NCBI RefSeq assembly: GCF_003970795.1 | Contig: NZ_RWKW01000031.1 | Coordinates: 62,001-126,000, forward strand | Direction: 5' to 3' | Source of the DNA: Aquibium carbonis | GTDB lineage: Bacteria > Pseudomonadota > Alphaproteobacteria > Rhizobiales > Rhizobiaceae | Length of the DNA stretch: 64,000 nucleotides | Shown: positions 1-8,456 of the stretch, in pieces | Layout of the letters: every line of letters starts with the position of its first letter | Position numbering within the stretch: the first letter of the stretch is position 1 | Made by a program: the position numbers and the translations under genes | The notes under the pieces: generated by a model | Told to the model about the DNA's origin: nothing | The model's input: the letters and a program-made list of their open reading frames with translations, nothing else | Database searches by the model: none

Positions 1-239
1 TCGAGGCGGTCTGCGCGGCCGTCACGAAACCCGTCAACGTGCTGGCGATTCCGGGCTTCACCGTTGCCGGCCTCGCGGAGGCCGGCGTCAGCCGCATCTC
101 GCTCGGCTCCAAGCTCTCGACCGCCGCCTTCGGCGCCGTGGAAGCCGCCGCCCGCGAGATGCTCGACCAGGGCACCTTCGACTATGCGCGCAAAGGCTAT
201 TCCTTCGCGAAGCTTCAGACGATGTTTTCGGCGGGGTGA
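1..239 (+). CDS. PEP mutase / isocitrate lyase family protein, C-terminal part
   Basis: Only the last 78 or so residues lie in the window; the reading frame is already open at base 3 and ends at TGA 237-239. The stretch VNVLAIPGFTVAGLAEAGV, followed by SRISLGSKLSTAAFGA, is the end of a (beta/alpha)8 barrel as in the phosphoenolpyruvate mutase / 2-methylisocitrate lyase superfamily. These enzymes make or break C-C or P-C bonds next to a carboxylate. The catalytic loop and metal ligands lie upstream of the window, so the substrate cannot be told. It may be oxaloacetate decarboxylase-like, methylisocitrate lyase-like or carboxyvinyl-phosphonate mutase-like. The family call rests on the C-terminal pattern only. 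Confidence 0.6.
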   Translation, partial: EAVCAAVTKPVNVLAIPGFTVAGLAEAGVSRISLGSKLSTAAFGAVEAAAREMLDQGTFDYARKGYSFAKLQTMFSAG

Positions 240-255
240 GGGGCCCGCGCCGGCC

Positions 256-783
256 TCACTCCCGCTCCAGCACCATCATCGTCGCGCCGGCCGCGTCGCC
301 CAGCGTCGCGCGACGTCCGTCCAGTTCGATCATCACGGCTTCCGAAAGCGCCCGGGCAATCGACTGCTCGGCCGCCATCACTGCCGGGTCGGGGCAGGCC
401 ATGCGGGTCATCGCCGCCGGCCCTGCATGCCAGGCGTCGCCGGTCTGCGTGATGCCGGCGGCGATCGCGTTGCATCCGGCCGTCGCCCGCGCCTGTCCGT
501 CGGCGGCGATGTCGACCCGCGCGGCAGCCGCAAGCGCGGCCGTGAACGGCGTGTAGCCGCCGCTGTGCGCGTCGGCGACGCCGAGAATGCGCCAGCCTCC
601 CACGATGGCGCTGTCCACGCTCCTTGTGCGCTGGTCGTCGGCCGAGATCAGGTGCGCCAGCGCCTTTGCGCTGGAAGGCCCGGCGATCACCCGCGCGCGC
701 TCGGCGGAAGCCTCCACCGCCATCACGCCGGCAATGCCGACGCCCAGGCTCAGAAAGACGGCGGCGAGCTGCGGAAGTTTCAT
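256..783 (-). CDS. META-domain (HslJ-like) exported protein
   Basis: A 175-residue protein. The N-terminus MKLPQLAAVFLSLGVGIAGV is a hydrophobic signal or anchor segment. From about residue 65 the sequence GGWRILGV, a loop with ATAGCNAIAAG, and TRMACPDP match the META domain found in E. coli HslJ and many secreted proteins. That domain usually ends in an M-A-C-x-x-P segment with a conserved Cys. The start at 783 was chosen because the signal peptide begins there; longer in-frame versions lack a signal. It is convergent with the gene before it and divergent from the PfpI gene after it. The cellular role of META-domain proteins is poorly defined (stress or envelope), so none is assigned. Confidence 0.7.
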   Translation of the reverse strand: MKLPQLAAVFLSLGVGIAGVMAVEASAERARVIAGPSSAKALAHLISADDQRTRSVDSAIVGGWRILGVADAHSGGYTPFTAALAAAARVDIAADGQARATAGCNAIAAGITQTGDAWHAGPAAMTRMACPDPAVMAAEQSIARALSEAVMIELDGRRATLGDAAGATMMVLERE

Positions 784-941
784 GGTGGATCCCCTCGATC
801 GATTTCGCTGATGACGATACTCTTGCCGCAACCCGGCTGAACCGCGCCTGAATGGACGGACCGCCGCACCGGTGTCGGGGCAGGCGAACCAATTCCGGCG
901 GAAGGCGTTGCACTGGCTCATCCCCCAACACGGAGTCCATC

Positions 942-1505
942 ATGCCCGCCATCGCAACGTCTCGCATCGCCATCCTCGCCACCCACGGCTTCGAGCAGTC
1001 CGAACTGGAAGTGCCCCTCAACGACCTGCGCGCGAAGGGGGCCACCGTCGACATCGTTTCGCTCGAGGCCGGCGAGATCAAGGGCTGGGACGAGAAGGAC
1101 TGGGGCGCCGCCGTTCCGGTCGACCGCACGCTGGCCGAAGCGAACGTGGCCGACTATGACGCCCTCGTCCTTCCGGGCGGCCAGATCAACCCCGACGTGC
1201 TGCGCGTCGAAAAGGCTGCGATCGACTTCATCAGGGCCTTTGACGGTGCCGGCAAGCCGATCGCCGCGATCTGCCACGCGCCTTGGCTGCTCATCGAGGC
1301 CGGGCTCCTGAAAGGCCGCCGCGCAACGTCCTATTCCTCCATCAGGACCGACATGATCAATGCCGGCGCCGTGTGGGAGGACCGTGCCGTGGTCCTCGAC
1401 GGGATGATCGCCACGTCGCGCAACCCCGGCGATCTCGACGCCTTCGTGGCGACGATCGTCGAGATGGTCGAGCAGGGGCGCGAAAAGCGCCAGGCGGCCG
1501 AGTAG
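942..1505 (+). CDS. DJ-1/PfpI family protein
   Basis: A 187-residue protein of the class I glutamine amidotransferase-like fold, in the PfpI/YhbO/DJ-1 group. These proteins are variously described as intracellular proteases, deglycases or glyoxalases. Key features are the Rossmann-like start RIAILATHGFEQSELEVPL, a glycine turn DALVLPGGQINPD, and the nucleophile elbow AAICHAPWLL with Cys111-His112. The late motif DRAVVLDGMIATSRNPGDL is typical of PfpI. Length is normal for the family. The ATG at 942 is preceded by CGGAG at 931-935. It appears to be a single-gene unit, followed at 1514-1545 by a strong hairpin. Whether it protects proteins from aldehydes or degrades them cannot be told. Confidence 0.88.
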   Translation: MPAIATSRIAILATHGFEQSELEVPLNDLRAKGATVDIVSLEAGEIKGWDEKDWGAAVPVDRTLAEANVADYDALVLPGGQINPDVLRVEKAAIDFIRAFDGAGKPIAAICHAPWLLIEAGLLKGRRATSYSSIRTDMINAGAVWEDRAVVLDGMIATSRNPGDLDAFVATIVEMVEQGREKRQAAE

Positions 1506-1513
1506 CCTCGACC

Positions 1514-1545
1514 GCCGGTCGCCGTCTCCATCGGCGGCGACCGGC
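1514..1545 (+). terminator. Strong GC hairpin after the PfpI gene
   Basis: An 11-bp perfect inverted repeat, GCCGGTCGCCG at 1514-1524 and CGGCGACCGGC at 1535-1545, with a 10-base loop. It lies 9 bases after the PfpI stop codon. No T-run follows, so it may act as a Rho-dependent pause or an mRNA 3' stabiliser rather than a classic intrinsic terminator. Confidence 0.45.
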
Positions 1546-1608
1546 TGACCGACCCCTGTTGACACCGCCCGTCCAGCCCGCTCCATTCGTCGCAGCGCGG
1601 GAGGGGCC

Positions 1609-2610
1609 ATGGACACGCTCGAGGTGATCGACATGCACACGGGCGGCGAGCCGGTCAGGATCGTCGTGTCCGGCTATCCGCCCTTGCCGAAGGGCACGAT
1701 TCTCGAAAAGCGCGCCTTCGTACGCGCCAATCTCGATCATCTGCGGAAGATCCTGATGTTCGAGCCGCGCGGCCATGCGGACATGTACGGTGCGCTGCTG
1801 GTCGAGCCCGATCTGCCGGGCGCCGACATGGCGGTGCTCTTCATGCACAACGAGGGCTATTCCACCATGTGCGGCCATGCCGTCATCGCGCTCGGGCGCT
1901 ATGCGGTCGACCAGGGCTTCGTCGCGCCGGTCGAGCCGGTCACGGTCGTCAACATCGAGTGCCCTTGCGGCATGGTCGTCGCAGAGGTGGCGGTGAACGG
2001 CGGCAAGGGAGGCGCGGTGTCCTTCGAAAGCGTGCCGTCCTTCCTGTTTGCGCCCGAGCGCACGGTCGACCTGCCGGGCTTCGGGCAGATCCGTTACGAC
2101 ATTGCCTACGGCGGCGCGTTCTACGCGCTCGCCGACGCAGGACAGTTCGGCCTCGCCTTCGGAGACAGCCCCGCCCGTGCCTTCGCCGATGCCGCTACTG
2201 CGCTGACGAAGGCGGTGAAGCAGGCCGGCCCGCTCGCGCATCCCGACAGTCCGGACCTCGCCTACCTCTACGGCTCGATCCTGACCGACGGCGGCGATGG
2301 GTCGAACGGCATCGCCACGAAGAATGTCTGCGTGTTCGCCGACGCGCAGGTGGACCGGTCGCCGACGGGGTCCGGCGTCACGGCGCGGCTTGCCGCGATG
2401 CATGCGCTGGGCGGGGTCGCGGTCGGCGAGGCCCGCCTGTTCGAATCGATCGTCGGCTCGCGCTTCACCGGCATGGTTGCGCGCGAAACGCGAACCGGCC
2501 AACATGAGGCCATCGTCGCGCGGGTCTCCGGCCAGGCGCATTATTGCGGCAGGGCAAGCTTCACCGTCGAGGCCGACGACGAACTGGGCCGGGGCTTTCT
2601 CGTCGTCTGA
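1609..2610 (+). CDS. Trans-3-hydroxy-L-proline dehydratase (proline racemase family)
   Basis: A 333-residue member of the proline racemase superfamily. The first catalytic cysteine is present in [12 protein letters not shown] (Cys88). The second, which in proline and 4-hydroxyproline epimerases lies in DRSPCGTG, is replaced by Thr253 in [12 protein letters not shown]. The Cys/Thr pair is the known signature of trans-3-hydroxy-L-proline dehydratase. That enzyme dehydrates the substrate to pyrroline-2-carboxylate instead of epimerising it. The other landmark MHTGGEP near the N-terminus is intact. Collagen-type 3-hydroxyproline or bacterial secondary metabolites would be the source. No other hydroxyproline genes are adjacent, so the pathway partner (pyrroline-2-carboxylate reductase) must lie elsewhere. 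Confidence 0.83.
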   Translation: MDTLEVIDMHTGGEPVRIVVSGYPPLPKGTILEKRAFVRANLDHLRKILMFEPRGHADMYGALLVEPDLPGADMAVLFMHNEGYSTMCGHAVIALGRYAVDQGFVAPVEPVTVVNIECPCGMVVAEVAVNGGKGGAVSFESVPSFLFAPERTVDLPGFGQIRYDIAYGGAFYALADAGQFGLAFGDSPARAFADAATALTKAVKQAGPLAHPDSPDLAYLYGSILTDGGDGSNGIATKNVCVFADAQVDRSPTGSGVTARLAAMHALGGVAVGEARLFESIVGSRFTGMVARETRTGQHEAIVARVSGQAHYCGRASFTVEADDELGRGFLVV

Positions 2611-2696
2611 CGCATCGCACCGGAAGAGCCGGGCAACTATATCCGTCTGCCAGCAACCGACAACCCGCCTGCGGCGGACCCGAAGGGAGAAGACTG

Positions 2697-3659
<963 letters not shown>

Positions 3660-3671
3660 GGCGAACCGCGC

Positions 3672-3830
3672 TTACTGGAAGGTGATGCGTGCGCCGGTCG
3701 GTCTGACGCCGCTTTGGCGCGCGCATGCCGGCCCCGGGCCGCGCATGTAGTGCCGCTCCGGCCTGTAGCGCGGTGCGATGAAGTCGCGGATTGCTGCAGC
3801 GCAACCCATGAAGCTGCTCCAGAACGCCAT
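3672..3830 (-). CDS. Small hypothetical protein
   Basis: A 52-residue frame from ATG at 3830 to TAA at 3672. It starts MAFWSSFMGCAAAIRDFI and continues with the Arg-rich APRYRPERHYMRGPGPACA. It is convergent with cysK, only 12 bases from the cysK stop. No domain is recognised. The N-terminal third is hydrophobic enough to touch a membrane, and the remainder is basic with two Cys. The ribosome site is weak (GGGAATTGG). It may be a real small protein of the cysteine/aromatic-rich type seen in alphaproteobacteria, or chance. The downstream 230 bases up to the MaoC gene hold no other gene. Confidence 0.35.
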   Translation of the reverse strand: MAFWSSFMGCAAAIRDFIAPRYRPERHYMRGPGPACARQSGVRPTGARITFQ

Positions 3831-4061
3831 GATACCAATTCCCGTCCGTCGGACTGTCCCTTCCGATTGGAACGAAACAGTATCAGAAGAAGATGAATGC
3901 TCCGTGAATTTCCGCACTTTCCGGCCCGTCTGCACGGGATGGTTAACGGTAGGTAAACGATGGTCCATGGAGAATTCGGCGCTCGCTTCCGGCCTGCGCC
4001 TACCGTCACACGGGCGCTTGTTGCAGTGCAGCATGCCTCGCACCGGAAGAAAGGCAACAAG

Positions 4062-4529
4062 ATGGCCGAACGATCCCACCCTCTGGAAAAACTCGCAGGC
4101 CAGGTCGGCACGGAGCTAGGCGTCTCCTCCTGGGTCACCGTGGATCAGGCAATGATCGACCAGTTTGCCGCGACCACGGGCGACCACCAGTGGATCCACG
4201 TCGACACCGCGCGTGCGCAGCGGGAGAGCCCCTTCGGTTCGACGGTGGCGCATGGCTACCTGACGCTGTCGCTGGTCGCGGTCATGAGCTACGAGATCGG
4301 CGCCGTCCCCGACAATGTCGGCACGACGTTGAATTACGGGCTCGACAAGGTTCGCTTTCTCGCGCCGGTGAAATCGGGAAGCCGGGTGCGCATGCGCAGC
4401 CATCTCACCTCGCTGGATGAGAAGGCGCCCGGACAGTATCTGATGAAATGCGTTGCCACGATCGAGATCGAGGGCGAAGCGCGACCCGCGCTGATCGCCG
4501 AGACACTGGCGCTTCTCATCGTCGGTTGA
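4062..4529 (+). CDS. MaoC-like (R)-specific enoyl-CoA hydratase
   Basis: A 155-residue single hot-dog-fold protein. The hydratase-2 motif is intact: Asp41 and His46 in TGDHQWIHVD, then SPFGSTVAHGYLTLSL, which lines the acyl tunnel. Related short MaoC proteins hydrate trans-2-enoyl-CoA to (R)-3-hydroxyacyl-CoA, feeding beta-oxidation intermediates to polyhydroxyalkanoate or other pathways. The substrate range is not visible from sequence. The ATG at 4062 is preceded by GGAAGAAAGG at 4044-4053. A TTAA-N7-TAAA sequence lies 105 bases upstream. It seems to be monocistronic, with a short hairpin at 4546-4560 following. Confidence 0.88.
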   Translation: MAERSHPLEKLAGQVGTELGVSSWVTVDQAMIDQFAATTGDHQWIHVDTARAQRESPFGSTVAHGYLTLSLVAVMSYEIGAVPDNVGTTLNYGLDKVRFLAPVKSGSRVRMRSHLTSLDEKAPGQYLMKCVATIEIEGEARPALIAETLALLIVG

Positions 4530-4545
4530 CAGGTCGTCGCGTAAG

Positions 4546-4560
4546 GCCCCGCTACGGGGC
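4546..4560 (+). terminator. Short hairpin after the MaoC gene
   Basis: GCCCCG-CTA-CGGGGC: a perfect 6-bp GC stem with a 3-base loop, 16 bases after the stop codon. No U-tract follows, so it is a weak terminator candidate. It separates the MaoC gene from the iron-regulated promoter that starts about 40 bases later. Confidence 0.4.
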
Positions 4561-4599
4561 GTCAGGATGTCGCGGTGGACGTGAATCCCCGATAAAACA

Positions 4600-4614
4600 T
4601 GACCTTCAATATCA
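4600..4614 (+). promoter_or_regulatory. Possible RirA iron-responsive operator (TGA-N9-TCA)
   Basis: TGA at 4600-4602 and TCA at 4612-4614 are separated by exactly nine bases, which fits the minimal IRO consensus described for rhizobial RirA. It ends 7 bases before the Irr box. The six fixed bases alone are weak evidence; position in the promoter of an iron operon is what makes it worth recording. Confidence 0.35.
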
Positions 4615-4621
4615 AGTCCAC

Positions 4622-4638
4622 TTTAGAATTGTTCTAAA
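4622..4638 (+). promoter_or_regulatory. Irr box / iron control element (ICE)
   Basis: TTTAGAATTGTTCTAAA is a perfect 7-3-7 palindrome and matches the ICE consensus bound by Irr in rhizobia and related alphaproteobacteria. It lies 152 bases before the GTG start of the imelysin gene, in a locally AT-rich stretch of a GC-rich window. Irr is stable when haem/iron is low and can repress (storage and iron-using genes) or activate (uptake genes). Which of these it does here depends on the promoter position, which is not evident. The downstream operon encodes iron-binding, storage and di-haem proteins, which supports the call. Confidence 0.85.
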
Positions 4639-4790
4639 ACATTGATTTGAAAGGGCTTTTGCCGCACTCCGGATTGACAGGGCTCGCAAGTGGAGTCTTT
4701 ATGCATCGGATCGGGGCTTGCGGGCCGCACGGGGCGCGGATGCGCGTGTGCGGATTGTCTCCGCAAACCGACTGCCTGAAGGATCAAGCC

Positions 4791-6071
4791 GTGCCGAGAA
4801 CGACCGTTCGGACTGCCGCCGCGCTGCTTCTGCTGGGTGTGTCCCTCGCGGCGACGACCGCGCGGGCCGACACGGACCCGGTGGCGGTCCTCGCGACGTA
4901 TTCCGACATCGCCCTTGCCAAGTACGAGGATTCGCTAACGACCGCGAAGGCCCTAGACACGGCCGTGGACGCGTTTCTGGCGGCGCCTTCCGAGGCGACG
5001 CTCGCCACGGCGCGGGCGGCCTGGCGCGCTGCGCGCATTCCCTATCAGCAGACCGAGGCCTATCGCTTCGGCAATCCCATCGTCGACGAGTGGGAGGGCC
5101 GGGTGAACGCCTGGCCACTCGACGAAGGGCTGATCGACTACGTCGACGCCAGCTACGGTTCGGAATCGGACGACAACGCGCTCTATACGGCAAACGTCAT
5201 CGCCAATCCGACGCTCGAAATCAACGGCCGCCCCGTCGACGCGAGCGAGATCACGCCCGCTTTCCTGTCGGAAACGCTGCAGGAGGCCGGCGGCATCGAG
5301 GCGAACGTTGCCACCGGCTACCACGCGATCGAGTTTCTGCTCTGGGGACAGGATCTCAATGGCACCGGCCCGGGCGCCGGCGATCGGCCGTTCTCCGACT
5401 ACGACGCGGCCAATTGCTCCGGCGGCAATTGCGAGCGCCGCGCGCAGTACCTCGATGCGGCGACCGACCTGCTCGTGTCGGACCTGGAAGAAATGGTAGC
5501 GACCTGGCAGCCGGATGGTGCCGCCCGCGCGCATCTCCTCGATGGCGATCCGCGCGCCGGCCTGTCGGCCATCCTCACCGGCCTCGGCTCGCTGTCCTAT
5601 GGCGAACTCGCAGGCGAGCGCATGAAGCTAGGCCTGCTGCTGCACGATCCGGAGGAAGAGCACGACTGCTTTTCCGACAACACCCACATATCGCACCTCT
5701 ACGACGTGGTCGGCATCCGCAACGTTTACCGCGGCAGCTATACCCGCATTGATGGGGCGGTGGTGGAAGGCCCGTCGATGGCCGATCTCGTCAGACAGGC
5801 CGACCCCGCTCTCGATGCGGAGCTTTCCGCCAAGCTCGACACCACCGTCGCCGCAATGGAGGCGATCGCTGCGCGCGCCGAGGCGGGCGAGGCCTACGAC
5901 CAGATGATCGGCGAGGGCAATGCCGAGGGGAATGCGCTGGTGCAGGCAGGGATCGACAGCCTCGTGGACCAGACCCGCTCGATCGAACGCGTGGTCACGA
6001 CGCTGAAGCTCGACGCCATTGCCTTCGAGGGATCCGACAGCCTCGACAATCCGGACGCGGTCTTCCAGTGA
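4791..6071 (+). CDS. irpA: Imelysin family periplasmic iron-regulated protein (first copy)
   Basis: A 426-residue exported protein of the imelysin/IrpA family (Pfam peptidase M75 fold), thought to bind iron in the periplasm; protease activity is unproven. GTG at 4791 is preferred. It has AAGGA at 4779-4783 and gives a clean signal peptide (TTVRTAAALLLLGVSLAATT, cleavage near ARA-DT). The longer frame from 4647 would put about 48 odd residues in front of it. The family's conserved GxHxxE motif is present as GYHAIEFLLWG near residue 180. A second landmark is the DCFSDNTH segment in the C-terminal half. It heads an operon with bfd, bfr, a DUF1111 protein, a second imelysin and DUF1513, under the ICE box at 4622-4638. 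Confidence 0.88.
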   Translation: MPRTTVRTAAALLLLGVSLAATTARADTDPVAVLATYSDIALAKYEDSLTTAKALDTAVDAFLAAPSEATLATARAAWRAARIPYQQTEAYRFGNPIVDEWEGRVNAWPLDEGLIDYVDASYGSESDDNALYTANVIANPTLEINGRPVDASEITPAFLSETLQEAGGIEANVATGYHAIEFLLWGQDLNGTGPGAGDRPFSDYDAANCSGGNCERRAQYLDAATDLLVSDLEEMVATWQPDGAARAHLLDGDPRAGLSAILTGLGSLSYGELAGERMKLGLLLHDPEEEHDCFSDNTHISHLYDVVGIRNVYRGSYTRIDGAVVEGPSMADLVRQADPALDAELSAKLDTTVAAMEAIAARAEAGEAYDQMIGEGNAEGNALVQAGIDSLVDQTRSIERVVTTLKLDAIAFEGSDSLDNPDAVFQ

Positions 6072-6133
6072 GCGACGTCCAACCCCATCTCAAGCCAATG
6101 GCCTGACGGCCACCAGCCGGGACGAAGTGTGAA

Positions 6134-6445
6134 ATGCTTGTCTGCCAGTGCAACATGATCAAGCAGAGCGAAATCGAGCAGACGATCATCGGACTGCTGG
6201 ATGCCGATCCCTGGCAGCTCATCGTGCCTGCGAAGGTTTACCACGCCCTTTCGAAGCGTGGTCGCTGTTGCGGCTGTTTCCCAAATGTGGTGGAAACGAT
6301 CATTCGGGTCACCGAAGAGTACCACGCGCGCTCGGAGGCGAACGCCGTGGAAATCGTTTCACACCTGGACCGCGTGCGCAGTCTGCGCGGTCAATATGGG
6401 AGCAGGCGCCATGAAAGGCGAACCACAAGTCATCGAGCGGCTTAA
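6134..6445 (+). CDS. bfd: Bacterioferritin-associated ferredoxin
   Basis: A 103-residue [2Fe-2S] protein. Ligands are Cys4 and Cys6 in MLVCQCN, with Cys45 and Cys48 in [11 protein letters not shown], the BFD-like Fer2 pattern. E. coli Bfd docks on bacterioferritin and passes electrons to the haem so that stored Fe(III) leaves as Fe(II). This copy is longer than E. coli Bfd (64 residues), with a basic tail ending [13 protein letters not shown]. Its last 35 bases overlap the start of bfr in another frame, so translation of the two is probably coupled. The gene begins 62 bases after the first imelysin gene. No separate ICE box is seen in that gap. Confidence 0.9.
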   Translation: MLVCQCNMIKQSEIEQTIIGLLDADPWQLIVPAKVYHALSKRGRCCGCFPNVVETIIRVTEEYHARSEANAVEIVSHLDRVRSLRGQYGSRRHERRTTSHRAA

Positions 6446-6896
6446 CGAGGCTCTGTTTCTGGAGCTCGGCGCGGTCAACCAGTACTGGCTCCACTACCGT
6501 CTCCTCGACGACTGGGGCTACGCGAAGCTGGCCAAGAAGGAGCGTGAGGAGTCCATCGAGGAAATGCATCACGCCGACAAGATCATCGAGCGCATCATCT
6601 TCCTGGAGGGCCACCCGAACCTCCAGTCGATCGGTGCACTGCGGATCGGCGAGAATGTCAAGGAAGTGCTCGAGGCCGATCTCGCCGGCGAGTACGACGC
6701 CCGCACCTCCTACAAGAAGTCGCGTGAGATCTGCCATCAGCTTGGCGACTACGTCACCATGCAGCTCTTCGAGGAACTGCTGAAGGACGAGGAAGGGCAC
6801 ATCGATTTCCTCGAGACCCAACTCGACCTCATGAAGTCGCTCGGCGAGGAAAAGTACGGTCTGCTGAACGCCGCTTCGGCGGACGGCGACGACTGA
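6411..6896 (+). CDS. bfr: Bacterioferritin
   Basis: A 161-residue haem-containing ferritin, which forms a 24-subunit shell for iron storage in the cytoplasm. All ferroxidase ligands sit at the E. coli numbering: Glu18, Glu51, His54, Glu94, Glu127 and His130. Met52, the axial haem ligand at the two-fold axis, is present in [10 protein letters not shown]. Length is normal. The ATG at 6411 begins [20 protein letters not shown], standard for the family; it is preceded by GGAGCAGG and lies inside the end of bfd. Finding bfd-bfr embedded between two imelysin genes rather than as a separate unit is unusual; see findings. Confidence 0.97.
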   Translation: MKGEPQVIERLNEALFLELGAVNQYWLHYRLLDDWGYAKLAKKEREESIEEMHHADKIIERIIFLEGHPNLQSIGALRIGENVKEVLEADLAGEYDARTSYKKSREICHQLGDYVTMQLFEELLKDEEGHIDFLETQLDLMKSLGEEKYGLLNAASADGDD

Positions 6897-6902
6897 GGCG
6901 CC

Positions 6903-8456
6903 ATGGTCATGCGGCCATCGCGCATCCTCGCGTGCCGCATGCGCTCCATGCTGTTGGTGACGGCGGTGCTCGGCGCGGGCGCCGCCGCTTTCGCGTCCGA
7001 TCCCGGAACGATCCCGACCACGCGTGAAGATCTGTCGCCCTCCGATCGCGACCGCGTCGCGGCGGTCACGGCGCCGACCACCGATTTTTCCAGACCGGAG
7101 AAATCCGAGAACATGCAAGGCGGCGCGGCCACGTCGCGCAAGCTGGTCAACCAGGATGCCTTTTCCCACTTCTCCGCCAATCTGGGCTTTGCGGAGGAGG
7201 AGACCTTCAAGCTCGGAAACGCGCTGTTCCGAAAACTCTGGGTCTCTTCTCCGTCGTCGACACAGGCATCCGATGGTCTCGGGCCGCTGTTCAATGCGCG
7301 CGCCTGCCAGAGTTGCCATCTCAAGGACGGTCGCGGCCATCCGCCCGAAGGTGCGGCAGACGCCACCTCCATGTTCCTGCGCCTGTCGCGCGCGCCGCGC
7401 ACGCCGCAGGAACAGCAACTCATCAAGTCGAAGTCGATCCTCAACCTGCCAGACCCGGTCTATGGCGGTCAGCTTCAGGATCTGGCCGTGCCGGGGCTGA
7501 AGGCCGAGGGCCGCGTGGTCATCGACTACGAGGACTTCACCGTCGCGCTGGACGACGGCACCGAAGTTCCGATGCGCCGGCCGACCTACTCCGTCACGGA
7601 CCTTGCCTATGGCCCGATGGACGTCACGACCACGCTCTCGCCGCGCGTCACCCCGGCGATGATCGGTCTCGGGCTCGTCGAGCAGATCCACCCTGCCGAC
7701 ATCCTGGCGCTGGCCGATCCCGACGATGCCGATGGCGACGGAATATCCGGCCGCGCCAACATCGTCCGCGATCGGGCGACCGGTGCTCTGGCGCTCGGCC
7801 GATTCGGCTGGAAGGCGCAGAACCCGACCATCCGCGCGCAGGTCGCGAGTGCCTTTTCCGGCGACATCGGCATTTCGACCCCGGATCATCCGGATCCCTG
7901 GGGCGATTGCACCGAAGCCCAGGCCGATTGCCGCGCCGCGCCGCACGGCGTTCAGTCGAGGCTCGGGGACACGGAAGCGCCGGACCCGGTGCTCGATCTC
8001 GTGACCTTCTATTCGCAGCATCTGGCCGTGCCGGCGCGCCGCGACGTGGACGACCCCGAGGTCCTCCGCGGCAAGGAGATGTTCCACGTCCTTGGTTGTG
8101 CCGGCTGCCACACACCGAAATTCGTCACCCGCAAGGACGCGCCCAACAAGGCGCTCGCCTTCCAGCTGATCTGGCCCTATTCGGATTTCCTGCTGCACGA
8201 TCTCGGTCCTGCCATGGCCGACTGGCAGCCGGTGGGCGATGCGCGCGGCGGTGAATGGCGCACCCAGCCGCTTTGGGGCATCGGCCTGACGCAGACGGTC
8301 AGCGGTCACACCTTCTTCCTGCATGACGGCCGCGCCCGCAGCCTGACTGAGGCCATCCTGTGGCACGGCGGCGAGGCCGAAGCCGTGACCGACGGCTTCA
8401 AGGCGCTGCCGAAGTCCGACCGCGACGCGCTCCTCAGGTTCCTGGAATCGCTGTGA
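6903..8456 (+). CDS. Di-haem cytochrome c-type oxidoreductase, DUF1111 family
   Basis: A 517-residue exported protein of the DUF1111 group, sometimes annotated as di-haem or thiol oxidoreductase and distantly related to MauG/CCP peroxidases. The signal peptide runs to about residue 31 (LLVTAVLGAGAAAFA-SD). Two c-type haem sites are present: CQSCH at 135-139 and CAGCH at 399-403. The segment DPDDADGDGIS at 272-282 resembles a calcium-binding loop. The C-terminus has PLWGIGLTQTVSGHTFFLHDGRA, a conserved family block. Genes of this family regularly sit between imelysin genes, as here, which suggests a redox role in periplasmic iron acquisition. The substrate is unknown. Confidence 0.88.
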   Translation: MVMRPSRILACRMRSMLLVTAVLGAGAAAFASDPGTIPTTREDLSPSDRDRVAAVTAPTTDFSRPEKSENMQGGAATSRKLVNQDAFSHFSANLGFAEEETFKLGNALFRKLWVSSPSSTQASDGLGPLFNARACQSCHLKDGRGHPPEGAADATSMFLRLSRAPRTPQEQQLIKSKSILNLPDPVYGGQLQDLAVPGLKAEGRVVIDYEDFTVALDDGTEVPMRRPTYSVTDLAYGPMDVTTTLSPRVTPAMIGLGLVEQIHPADILALADPDDADGDGISGRANIVRDRATGALALGRFGWKAQNPTIRAQVASAFSGDIGISTPDHPDPWGDCTEAQADCRAAPHGVQSRLGDTEAPDPVLDLVTFYSQHLAVPARRDVDDPEVLRGKEMFHVLGCAGCHTPKFVTRKDAPNKALAFQLIWPYSDFLLHDLGPAMADWQPVGDARGGEWRTQPLWGIGLTQTVSGHTFFLHDGRARSLTEAILWHGGEAEAVTDGFKALPKSDRDALLRFLESL

